From assembly GCA_028281445.1 (NCBI GenBank), contig JANQJW010000130.1, positions 1 through 64,000 on the forward strand: 64,000 nt of DNA, in the 5' to 3' direction. A program made the translations under genes and the position numbers. Numbering within the stretch: the stretch's first letter is position 1; every line of letters begins with the position of its first letter. The notes below the pieces were generated by a model. The model did not search any database. It was given only the letters and a program-made list of their open reading frames with translations, and was not told the origin of the DNA. This DNA comes from Planctomycetota bacterium. GTDB lineage: Bacteria > Planctomycetota > PLA2 > JAEUHO01. Shown in pieces: positions 25,573 through 33,220 of the stretch.

Positions 25573-26973
25573 ATGACTGCACTGAAGCGATGCGGCGCGT
25601 TCCTGCTGTGCGCGCTGTTCCTGTTTGTGGCTCCGGCCTGCGGCGACAGACACACACACGACGGCGAAGAAGACCACGATCACAGCCATGATGCCGCGCA
25701 CGGCGGCACTTTAATCGAGGCGAGCGATCACAGCGCACACTTCGAGATCGTCCATGACGGCGATCAGGGCGTTGTGATGCTCTACCTCTACGACGGGCGC
25801 ATGAAGCCGGCGACGAGCAAGAACGCGCCGCTCCTCAACGTGATGGCAAGGGGGGAACCGGTCCGCATCACCGGGGACGGCAAGGCTCCGACGAGCGAAT
25901 GGGCATTCGTCCACGACGCGCTCAAGGACGACGTCAAGGGCCGCTTCCGGATCACCATGGGCGGCAAGACCTACACGCCCGAGTTCCATGGCCACGACGA
26001 TCATGGCCACGACGACGACCACGAGCACGGCAGCGACGTGCACGCCGCGCACGGTCCCCACGACGGGACCGTGGCCTCGTTCGACGGTGGCTTCGTCGAA
26101 CTGAAGCTCCACGACGACAAGGGCGACCTCGAGCTCTGGATCGCCAAGGACGAAGGCATCACCCAGCCGCTGGACATCTCGTGCGACGCGACGATCGACG
26201 TCACGTTCGTCGACAAGGGCGGCAAGGTCGTCACCCTGCGCGTGCGCAACAAGGACAAGAACGAAGACGAAGACGGCAAGCCGAACAACCGCAACGGCAT
26301 GACGAACTACTTCATCTTCCCGGGTGACTCAGGCGCGGACGCGACCTGGCTGATGGGCGCCGAGTTCGAGGCCAATGTCAAGGTCGCCTTCGAGGCGGAC
26401 GGCAAGAAGCGCGCCACGGATGCGTTCCTGCTCCGCCCGCACACCCACGGCGGCGAACACGGGCACGGCCACGACCACGACGACGACGACCACGGGCACG
26501 ACGACGGCCACGGACACGACGACGACGGCGACCATGACGGCCCCAAGCACGGCCCGCACGACGGCACCGTGGAACGCTTCGACGGCGGCTACGTAGAGCT
26601 CAAGCTCCACGACGACAAGGGCGACCTCGAGCTGTGGATCGCCAAGGACGAGAAGATCACCCAGCCCTACGATCTGCCCCTGGCGGCGACGCTGACGGTC
26701 ACGTTCATCGACCGCGACGACAAGTCCGTCACGCTACGCGTGCGCAACAAGGACAAGAACGAGGACGAGGACGGCAAGGCCAACAACCGGGACGGGAAGA
26801 CGAACTACTTCATCTTCCCCGGGGACACGGGCGCGAATGCGACGTGGCTGATGGGTGCGGACTTCAAGTCCCAGGTCCGCGTGACGTTCGAGGCTGGCGG
26901 CATGCGCCGCGCCACGAAGGCATTCTTGCTGAAGCCGCACACGCACGGCGCGCACGGCCACGATCACAAGTAG
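25573..26973 (+). CDS. His/Asp-rich duplicated metal-binding lipoprotein
   Basis: The 466-residue protein has a lipoprotein signal ending APAC (Cys23), a first His/Asp-rich stretch, an N-terminal domain (about 43-140), then two nearly identical about 135-residue units (about 160-295 and 326-460), each with HGPHDGTV, VELKLHDDKGDLELWIAKDE, RVRNKDKNEDEDGK.NNR and NYFIFPGD. Very His/Asp-rich linkers (about 140-160 and 293-325) separate the units, and the end is HTHGAHGHDHK. It probably buffers metal at the envelope for the pump encoded 4 bases upstream. GAGGAG precedes ATG 25573. The stop TAG is shared with the edge of a hairpin repeat. Confidence 0.82.
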   Translation: MTALKRCGAFLLCALFLFVAPACGDRHTHDGEEDHDHSHDAAHGGTLIEASDHSAHFEIVHDGDQGVVMLYLYDGRMKPATSKNAPLLNVMARGEPVRITGDGKAPTSEWAFVHDALKDDVKGRFRITMGGKTYTPEFHGHDDHGHDDDHEHGSDVHAAHGPHDGTVASFDGGFVELKLHDDKGDLELWIAKDEGITQPLDISCDATIDVTFVDKGGKVVTLRVRNKDKNEDEDGKPNNRNGMTNYFIFPGDSGADATWLMGAEFEANVKVAFEADGKKRATDAFLLRPHTHGGEHGHGHDHDDDDHGHDDGHGHDDDGDHDGPKHGPHDGTVERFDGGYVELKLHDDKGDLELWIAKDEKITQPYDLPLAATLTVTFIDRDDKSVTLRVRNKDKNEDEDGKANNRDGKTNYFIFPGDTGANATWLMGADFKSQVRVTFEAGGMRRATKAFLLKPHTHGAHGHDHK

Positions 26974-27146
26974 GGGCGCCCCTTGTGGTCGCCCCACCCG
27001 TTGCAAGACGGCGTGAGGGATCCCTGTGGGGGCGGGCCTTGTGCCCGCCCGCGAACTCTGTGGGCGTGGGCAGCCACAAGGGCTGCCCGAACAGGGGGCG
27101 ACGTGATTCGCGGAACGCGTCGCGGGGCGACCACAAGGGTCGCCCC
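26973..27146. repeat. four intergenic hairpin repeats (ACAAG/CTTGT loop), cluster 2
   Basis: This 172-bp convergent gap is filled by four hairpins. Two read in reverse: GGGGCGCCC 26973-26981 / loop CTTGT / GGTCGCCCC 26987-26995 (one mismatch) and GGGCGGGC 27030-27037 / CTTGT / GCCCGCCC 27043-27050. Two read forward: GGGCAGCC 27068-27075 / ACAAG / GGCTGCCC 27081-27088 and GGGGCGACC 27124-27132 / ACAAG / GGTCGCCCC 27138-27146. Units in each pair are about 56 bases apart and the pairs face each other. Both flanking genes end with TAG at the outer repeat edges. Confidence 0.88.
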
Positions 27147-28375
27147 TACATCGTCGGATCCATCACGCGGCCCATGAACAGGATCGTGCCCGTCGCGCGG
27201 TGACGGATCAGGAAGAGGAACGGACGGTCGCAGTGGACGACGACCGGCTTGGCGGACGGGGGAGCCGCCCGACCAAGCATCATCACCACGGTCGCCGCGG
27301 CGGCCTCCGTGCCCTCTTCGTCTACGGCAACAAACGCCTTGTGCAGGACCGCGCCGATCCAGAGCTTCTCGGCGTCGGTCATGCCGGAGAAGTCTGCCTT
27401 GTCGCCGTCGAAGGCCAACGGCATGCCCATGTCGCTCAGCGTCTTCGTGAGATCGCCGGACCAGGTGAACTCGAACTTCGGCAACTTGAGATCCACGCGC
27501 CGGTAGGCGAGCTTCGCCTCCCAACCCTCGAGCTGCCCCGTGAAGTACGCGCGATCCAGGTTCGCGATCGTGCCGTTCTTGGGCAGCATCACCACCATCG
27601 ACATGGCGTCGCCCTTGTAGGGCAGCTCGACCGCGTGCGCGCTGCCGAGGTCGGCATAGCGGTAGCGGTGGATCTTGTGCATGAGCTTCGCCTTGACGCG
27701 CTCGCCCGCATGCAGCGTGAAGTCCCCGTCCTTGGTGCCTCGCTCCGAGAACGAGTCCTTCCAATTCGCTTTGAAGTGGATGGCATTGGCGAGCGTGAGA
27801 CGCGTTTCCGGCGGCGGCAGGCCGTCGGGCACGATGTTCCTGATCTTGTCGCGCGTGTTCTTCGCGACCCAGTCGTTGATGGCCTTGCGTGCAGCCGCCG
27901 TCTGCGTGAAGTCGATACGCTGGAGCGGGGCGACGAAGCCCGTCTTCAGGACGCCGAGGAAACGCTCGCTAAAGGGGTAGCCCGCCTGCCCCCAGAGGGC
28001 GTTCGCGATATTGAGGCGGTAGGCTGGCTCCTTGCGCTTGTCGCCCGGGTGGTCCCGCCCCACCATCGGTGGCTGCAGGGCGCGATAGAGAACCCCGTAG
28101 CCGCGAGACGACGCCGTGTGGAGCACCTTGGCCATCTGCACAGCCGTGTCACCGCGCGCACCGGCCTGCGTCATCCACAGCGCGACGCTGACCGAGTAGG
28201 GCGAGAAGAAGAGGTTCTCGTTGTTCTCGGAGACCTCGCGATAGAGATCGCGCGCGAACGCGTTGTTGGCCGCCGGCAGCGCACCGTCAGCCGGCATGGG
28301 CTTCTCCCCGGCAACGGCCTGCCCCAGCGGGCAGAGCACGAGCGCAGCGAGAGTCAGGAGACAGACGGTCTTCAT
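27146..28375 (-). CDS. exported inhibitory serpin
   Basis: The 409-residue protein has a signal peptide (MKTVCLLTLAALVLCPLGQAVAG) and full-length serpin features: NLFFSPYSVSVALWMTQAGARGDTAVQM, LANAIHFKANWKDSF and the C-terminal DRPFLFLIRHRATGTILFMGRVMDP. The reactive loop hinge EEGTEAAAATVVMM (353-366) has the small residues needed for loop insertion, so it should be inhibitory. Counting 17 residues from Glu353 puts Arg369 at P1 with Ala370 at P1', predicting inhibition of trypsin-like proteases. GGAG lies 8 bases before ATG 28375. It is 59 bases downstream of tonB on the same strand. Serpins are patchy in bacteria. Confidence 0.93.
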   Translation of the reverse strand: MKTVCLLTLAALVLCPLGQAVAGEKPMPADGALPAANNAFARDLYREVSENNENLFFSPYSVSVALWMTQAGARGDTAVQMAKVLHTASSRGYGVLYRALQPPMVGRDHPGDKRKEPAYRLNIANALWGQAGYPFSERFLGVLKTGFVAPLQRIDFTQTAAARKAINDWVAKNTRDKIRNIVPDGLPPPETRLTLANAIHFKANWKDSFSERGTKDGDFTLHAGERVKAKLMHKIHRYRYADLGSAHAVELPYKGDAMSMVVMLPKNGTIANLDRAYFTGQLEGWEAKLAYRRVDLKLPKFEFTWSGDLTKTLSDMGMPLAFDGDKADFSGMTDAEKLWIGAVLHKAFVAVDEEGTEAAAATVVMMLGRAAPPSAKPVVVHCDRPFLFLIRHRATGTILFMGRVMDPTM

Positions 28376-28434
28376 GGCGGATCTCCGTGCCGGCAACCAC
28401 TTCGACACGGTACCGCAGCGCGAGTTCCGCGGAC

Positions 28435-29211
28435 CTACCGGAGGGTGAAGGAGACGGGCACGCGGGCGCGACCGCCGTCGCCGGGAGCGAAGCGGTGCGC
28501 GTACATGACCTTCAAGGCCTGCTGATCGAGGATCTCGTAGCCGCTCGAGCGGACGACCTTGGCGCTGACGACGACACCCCGGCGGTCGACGCGGATCTCG
28601 ACATGGGCCGTGCCCTCCCAGCCGCGGCGCTGCGCCTCCGGCGGGTAGTAGCGCATCACGGTGGGCCGGCTGACCAGGCGCAACGGCTTCCCGCGGGCCG
28701 GCCGCGCGGCCGGGCGCGCGGCAACCGGACGTCGGGGCGGGGGCGGGCGCACCGTAGGCGCGGGCGTCGCCGGGGGCGCCGGCTGCGTGCCTCGCGGCTC
28801 CCGCGGCCGCACCTTCACGACCTCGAGCGGCAGATCGTGGGAGTCGACCGGGTCGGAGAACGGCACGTCCGGATCCTCGGGCAGCTCGAGGTTCTCGAGG
28901 TCAGGCTGCACCGTCTCGAACGTGTCGAGCGCGTCGGGAGCACAGTCGACGGCGTCTTCTTCTGTCTCTTCCGCGACAGGCTTTTCTTCCGCGGGGGCGC
29001 CGTCTTCCGCACGGGGTTCGATGATCTCGACACGCGCGAACGACAGCGGCTTGGGCTCGCTCTTCGCGCTCGCGAAGAGGAACCAGCCGCCGCCCAGCAG
29101 CACGGCGTGCACAACAAGAGAGATCCAGAACGGAGACATTCGACGCTTTCGACTCGAGGAGGCGAATCGTACCGGAAACGACGGGGGCGGGGACGGGTTC
29201 GCGCGTGGCAT
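28435..29211 (-). CDS. tonB: TonB-family energy transducer
   Basis: The 258-residue protein has a short cytoplasmic end, one membrane helix (MSPFWISLVVHAVLLGGGWFLF, about residues 25-47), an acidic then Pro/Arg-rich periplasmic spacer (to about 170) and a TonB C-terminal domain (about 180-258) with YPPEAQRRGWEGTAHVEIRVD and a terminal strand. It passes proton-gradient energy to the outer membrane receptor encoded just upstream; its ATG overlaps that gene's stop (TGATG) with GGAG 6 bases before it. ATG 29139 at the membrane helix is an alternative start with a weaker ribosome site. No exbB or exbD is in the window. Confidence 0.9.
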   Translation of the reverse strand: MPRANPSPPPSFPVRFASSSRKRRMSPFWISLVVHAVLLGGGWFLFASAKSEPKPLSFARVEIIEPRAEDGAPAEEKPVAEETEEDAVDCAPDALDTFETVQPDLENLELPEDPDVPFSDPVDSHDLPLEVVKVRPREPRGTQPAPPATPAPTVRPPPPRRPVAARPAARPARGKPLRLVSRPTVMRYYPPEAQRRGWEGTAHVEIRVDRRGVVVSAKVVRSSGYEILDQQALKVMYAHRFAPGDGGRARVPVSFTLR

Positions 29212-31574
29212 CAGATCTCCAGCTCGAACCCCACGAAGGCGTGCCGGCCCGCACCCGCAAAGATGCCCAGGGGCGCCCGCGACGTGATGTAGACCTCGTC
29301 AAGGAGGTTGTTCACGGACGCGAAGATCGTCACCGGGCCGCCCCGGACGCGCCAACGGGCGGTGAAGTCGAGCAGCCAGCGGCTGGGGATCACGCCACGC
29401 GTCCCGTCATTGGACGGCGCCACGGTGTTGGCCTGATCCGTGAACTGGCTGCCGACGTACGACCCGTACAGCGAGGCCTCGAGCCCCGTCACCGGATGCT
29501 CGCCGCGCAACCCGACGCGCGCCAAGTGGTTGGGCGCGTACGGCAGCTCATTGCCCCGGAAGATGCCGTTGGGCGTCGTGTTCTCCGTCATGACGTAGGT
29601 GTAGCCCAGGTCGAGCCACGCCTTCGGGTCGCACTGTCCCTTGCAGCGACGCGAGAAGAGCTGGATGAGCTCGAGCTCGGACGCGAGCTCGAACCCGATG
29701 TGCTGGGTCTGACCGGCATTCGTGTTCAGCGTGCTGGCGCCGCCTGACTCATTGGCAGGCACGACCTGGTTCTCGAAATCCATGAAGAAGCCGGTGGCCT
29801 CGTAGTGGATCCAGGGACGCGGGTCGCCGCGAATACCCAGCTCGTAGTTCCAGCTCAGCTCGGGGTCGAGCTGCAGATCGATGCCCGCGTTGTCGATCGC
29901 TTGCGCGATCCGAGGAGGCGCGAATCCTCGGTGGACGCCCCCGAACAGGGTGGTGTCGCACCCGGGAAGCTGCGCCGTGAACCCGAGGCCCGGAATGAAA
30001 ACCACGTTCTCCGTCGTGCCCCGGGTGTTGTCCGGCAGGAAGTTCTGGATCTCGAAGCGCCGCGTAGACGAGTAGTACTCCATGCGGAGGCCACCCGTCA
30101 CGTTGAGCCAGCGGTTGACGGTGACGTTGTCCTGCGCGAAGAAGGACGCCGCGAACGTGTCGCTGATGTCGCGGACGCGCGTTGTCGAGGGTCCGTTGAA
30201 CGTGGGCCGGACGTTGCGCTCGTTGCGGTAGTACTCGTCGTGGATGCGGAACCCGACGTCGTACTCGTTCTTCCTGCCGGCCAGATAGAAGACACCGGCG
30301 AGACGCGGCTCGATGCCCCAGTAGTGCGAGGCGCGGTCGCGTGAATCGAAGCTCGACTGCAGATAGATCGCACCGCCATCGATCGTCGTATCTCCGACGA
30401 TCTGGACCGTGTTGGCGGGCGGCGGCATGAACGCCGTGTTCCGCATGAAGTCCTGCCGATCCCAGTCACGCCTGCCGCCGGCAGCATAGAGATTGACGAG
30501 GAGATCCGCACAGCGACTGAACGCCGTGTGCCACGTGATCTGACCGTTGTACCACTCGGTGTCGTACGTATCCCGAGCCGCGGGGTTCTGATACGGGTCC
30601 TGCTGGAACAGGCCGGTCGTGAGCCCGAGATACGTGTTCTGGGTGTTGGCCCGGTTCGCGACGATCTTGGCCGTCACGTCACTCCGTCGTGAGACCTGGT
30701 AGCGTCCCTTGAGCATCAGGTCGCCGATCTCGAAGCTGTTGTGATCGCGGTACCCATCTCCGAAGCGGCCGAGCGCAGAGAGTACGAAGCCAAAGCGCCC
30801 TCGGGTTGCGCCGTAGAGCAAGTGCGAGGAGAAGAACCCCTGCGTGCCGCCGGTGATGGTGAGCAGCCCTTCCTCGCCGCGTGGTATCTCCGGCGTGATG
30901 AGGTTTAGAACGGGGCCCACCGTGTGCGGTCCGTACAGGATCTGGCCGCTGCCCTTGAGGATCTCGATCGCAGCGATCCGCTCGACCGGCGCGATGTAGT
31001 AGGCGGCGTTGACCGTGTACGGCGCGAAGCCGGCGAGCACACCGTCTTCGAGAATCAGGACACTCTCGCTTCGGTCGGGGCTCAGGCCGCGAAAACCGAT
31101 GTTCGGCACCACGCCTGCGCTGACCTCGTCGCGGATGTGAATGCTGCTCTGGCCGCGCAGTGCCTCCTGGAGGTTCGTTGCCGTGCGCTGCTTGCGAAGG
31201 CGCTTCGTCTCGAGTCGCACGCCGGAGCCGGGGATGACGCGCAGCGCCTCTTGGGCATCGGTGCCGATGATCGGGCGCGTGCCGACGATGTCGACGCGCA
31301 GGTCCGATCCGGAGGAGTCGACGATGTCACTTAGCGGAGCGTCGGCCTCGCCCGTGTCTGCCGGGGGCGCGCCCGCGGGCGGCCCGTCCGCCGGCGGCGG
31401 CGCGTCGGCGGGCGGCGGAGCATCTGCACGCGGGGCATCGCCAGGCGGAGGCCCGGCCGGTGGAAACTCGGTGGGCGGCGGATCGCCGGCCGGCGGGTCG
31501 TCGTCGGCCCACGCGACGGGCGCCAGGGCGAGCAAGGCGGCCGCGAGCAGGGCGGTCCAGAGCGTGCGGTCCAT
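29211..31574 (-). CDS. FecA-like TonB-dependent iron receptor
   Basis: The 787-residue outer membrane protein has a signal peptide (MDRTLWTALLAAALLALAPVAWA), a Pro/Ala-rich spacer (about 25-85), a plug domain (about 110-230, PNIGFRGLSPDRSESVLILEDGV and ILKGSGQILYGPHTVGPVLNLIT) and a 22-strand barrel ending in a terminal aromatic-type strand (FVGFELEI). The plug and the NTYLGLTTGLFQQDPYQNPAARDTYD block resemble ferric dicitrate/FecA-type receptors. A Fur box lies 22 bases upstream and tonB overlaps its end, so iron-repressed uptake of a ferric chelate is likely. GGAGG precedes ATG 31574; an in-frame start at 31622 would run through the Fur box. Confidence 0.9.
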   Translation of the reverse strand: MDRTLWTALLAAALLALAPVAWADDDPPAGDPPPTEFPPAGPPPGDAPRADAPPPADAPPPADGPPAGAPPADTGEADAPLSDIVDSSGSDLRVDIVGTRPIIGTDAQEALRVIPGSGVRLETKRLRKQRTATNLQEALRGQSSIHIRDEVSAGVVPNIGFRGLSPDRSESVLILEDGVLAGFAPYTVNAAYYIAPVERIAAIEILKGSGQILYGPHTVGPVLNLITPEIPRGEEGLLTITGGTQGFFSSHLLYGATRGRFGFVLSALGRFGDGYRDHNSFEIGDLMLKGRYQVSRRSDVTAKIVANRANTQNTYLGLTTGLFQQDPYQNPAARDTYDTEWYNGQITWHTAFSRCADLLVNLYAAGGRRDWDRQDFMRNTAFMPPPANTVQIVGDTTIDGGAIYLQSSFDSRDRASHYWGIEPRLAGVFYLAGRKNEYDVGFRIHDEYYRNERNVRPTFNGPSTTRVRDISDTFAASFFAQDNVTVNRWLNVTGGLRMEYYSSTRRFEIQNFLPDNTRGTTENVVFIPGLGFTAQLPGCDTTLFGGVHRGFAPPRIAQAIDNAGIDLQLDPELSWNYELGIRGDPRPWIHYEATGFFMDFENQVVPANESGGASTLNTNAGQTQHIGFELASELELIQLFSRRCKGQCDPKAWLDLGYTYVMTENTTPNGIFRGNELPYAPNHLARVGLRGEHPVTGLEASLYGSYVGSQFTDQANTVAPSNDGTRGVIPSRWLLDFTARWRVRGGPVTIFASVNNLLDEVYITSRAPLGIFAGAGRHAFVGFELEI

Positions 31575-31595
31575 GGGGATCCCTCCACGCCGTAG

Positions 31596-31614
31596 GATAA
31601 TGAGAATCGTTCTC
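31596..31614 (-). promoter_or_regulatory. Fur box before the FecA-like receptor
   Basis: GATAATGAGAATCGTTCTC on the plus strand matches 16 of 19 positions of the classical Fur box GATAATGATAATCATTATC and contains the palindrome TGAGAA-TCG-TTCTCA. It lies 22 bases upstream of the receptor start, in the 96-bp gap after the lipoprotein gene. It predicts iron-dependent repression of the receptor, tonB and possibly the serpin. Confidence 0.85.
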
Positions 31615-31670
31615 AGAATCACAGAAGACGCAGGGAATCCCCTGGACCTGGGGGAGCAACGCGCAGAGCT

Positions 31671-32243
31671 CTATTTTCTGCTGCCGGCGGCCCGAATGCG
31701 GTCCATCCAGCGCTCGATGACCGCCTGGTTCTTTCGGTCGAGGTCCGTGGCGTCCGGCAGGTCCTTCATGCTGGCCAGCGACTGCCGATAGCCCCGGAGC
31801 ATGTCGCGGTAGGACTGCTTGCGGCTCTCGGGCGCCTCGTCGAGCTTCTTCTGCGTCTTCTCGATCTGCTTCTCGAGATTGGTGACCATCTTGCTCTTGC
31901 TGGTGGCGACCTGTGCGCGCGCGACGGCGCCGCCGATGGCCGCCCACTGCTGCCAGTTCAGCGAGTAGGCCTTGAGCATGGCGGCGTCGGGCCGGCCCGC
32001 GGCGGACTGCATCTTCTCGATGAGCTTGACGTAGCTCTCCATCATCGCGTCCGTCAGCTCGATCTTTCCCATCTGCTCCCACACCTTGGTGGGATCGGTC
32101 TCACCGCCGGCACCCGGGAACCCGGCGCCCTTCCCGGAGAAGAGGTCCCTGAGCGCTTCTTCCTGGGTCGGCTCGTCCTTGCCGCAGCCGGCCAGCACGA
32201 GGAGCACACAAACGAAAGCACAAATCAGCGCAGTGCGGAACAT
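31671..32243 (-). CDS. small helical lipoprotein of unknown function
   Basis: The 190-residue product has a lipoprotein signal with lipobox LVLAGC and a helical, Lys/Gln-rich body with a coiled-coil-like stretch (about residues 105-140, KMVTNLEKQIEKTQKKLDEAPESRK). No family is recognised. GGGAGG precedes ATG 32243. It follows the zinc metallopeptidase gene by 23 bases on the same strand and is probably cotranscribed with it. The Fur box of the next gene lies after its stop. Confidence 0.7.
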   Translation of the reverse strand: MFRTALICAFVCVLLVLAGCGKDEPTQEEALRDLFSGKGAGFPGAGGETDPTKVWEQMGKIELTDAMMESYVKLIEKMQSAAGRPDAAMLKAYSLNWQQWAAIGGAVARAQVATSKSKMVTNLEKQIEKTQKKLDEAPESRKQSYRDMLRGYRQSLASMKDLPDATDLDRKNQAVIERWMDRIRAAGSRK

Positions 32244-32266
32244 GGTCGCCTCCCGAACGGACGCGA

Positions 32267-33139
32267 CTACGGAGGACTCACCTCGTAGTAGAGCGCGTCG
32301 TTGAACGTGTCGCCCATCCTAATGTCGCCGGTGCGCAGGCCGCGCTTGAACCACGCCGCCCGCTGCGCAGACGTCCCGTGCGTGAAGGAGTCGGGCACGA
32401 CGTAGCCCTGCGAGCGGCGCTGCAACGCGTCGTCACCGATCTTCTCCGCGGCGTTCATGGCTTCCTCGATGTCGCCACGCTCGAGAATCTGCTTCGTGCG
32501 GTGGGCGTGGTGCGCCCAGACCCCGGCGAGGAAGTCCGCTTGGAGCTCGAGGCGCACGGTCAAGGCATTGGCCTGCTTCTGGGGGACGCGGCCGCGCGCG
32601 CGATCGAGCGGCTCGTTCCAACCGAGGAGGTGCTGGATGTGGTGGCCGACCTCGTGCGCGATCACGTAGGCCTGCGCGAAGTCACCGGGGGCGCCGAGCT
32701 TGTCCTTCAGCGTCTTGAAGAAGCCGAGGTCGATGTAGATCTGCTGATCGCCCGGGCAATAGAACGGCCCCACCGCCGAGCTGGCGAAGCCGCACGCCGA
32801 GCGCACGCCCCCGCTGAAGAAGATCATCTTGGGCTCCTTGTAGCGCTTGCCCATGCGGCGGAACTGCTCGTTCCAGACGTCTTCGGTGTCGGCGAGCACG
32901 ACGGTGCAGAAGTCGGCCAGCTCCTGCTCGGCCGGCGTCGGCTTGTAGGGCTGCTGCTGCCCGCCTCCCCCACCGCCACCGCCGCCGCCGCCCTGCAGGA
33001 TCGCGCTGGGATCGCCGCCCATGAGGAGCACGACGATGGCGATGATCAGTCCGACGCCACCGATGGCCATGCCCGTACCGGGGCCCTTGCCGCGGCGGTC
33101 CTCGACGTTCTTGCTCTTTCGTCTGCCTCTCCAACGCAT
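32267..33139 (-). CDS. YpfJ-like neutral zinc metallopeptidase
   Basis: The 290-residue protein belongs to the putative neutral zinc metallopeptidase family (PF04228, YpfJ). It has a basic N-terminus, one membrane helix (about 22-40), a run of about 11 Gly (50-60) and the catalytic domain with HEVGHH at residues 162-167 in AYVIAHEVGHHIQHLLG; C128 and D131-Q133 lie in the conserved GPFYCPGDQQIYID block. It should be membrane-anchored with its catalytic part outside. ATG 33139 follows AGAGGA. The downstream lipoprotein is 23 bases away. The substrate is unknown for the family. Confidence 0.9.
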   Translation of the reverse strand: MRWRGRRKSKNVEDRRGKGPGTGMAIGGVGLIIAIVVLLMGGDPSAILQGGGGGGGGGGGQQQPYKPTPAEQELADFCTVVLADTEDVWNEQFRRMGKRYKEPKMIFFSGGVRSACGFASSAVGPFYCPGDQQIYIDLGFFKTLKDKLGAPGDFAQAYVIAHEVGHHIQHLLGWNEPLDRARGRVPQKQANALTVRLELQADFLAGVWAHHAHRTKQILERGDIEEAMNAAEKIGDDALQRRSQGYVVPDSFTHGTSAQRAAWFKRGLRTGDIRMGDTFNDALYYEVSPP

Positions 33140-33220
33140 GCGAAGTCCTCTCTCGGAGCGGGAGCGAGATCGTAGGAGCCCGCGCAAGGGGCGGTCAACT
33201 GCCGGCGCAGTCGTTTCGGG

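Noticed and set aside
26973..27146. CRISPR array from repeated GC-rich units
   Set aside because: Units are self-complementary hairpins with different arms, spacers are not uniform and there are no cas genes.
32967..32996. GGC/GCC microsatellite as a regulatory repeat
   Set aside because: It encodes the poly-Gly linker of the zinc metallopeptidase.
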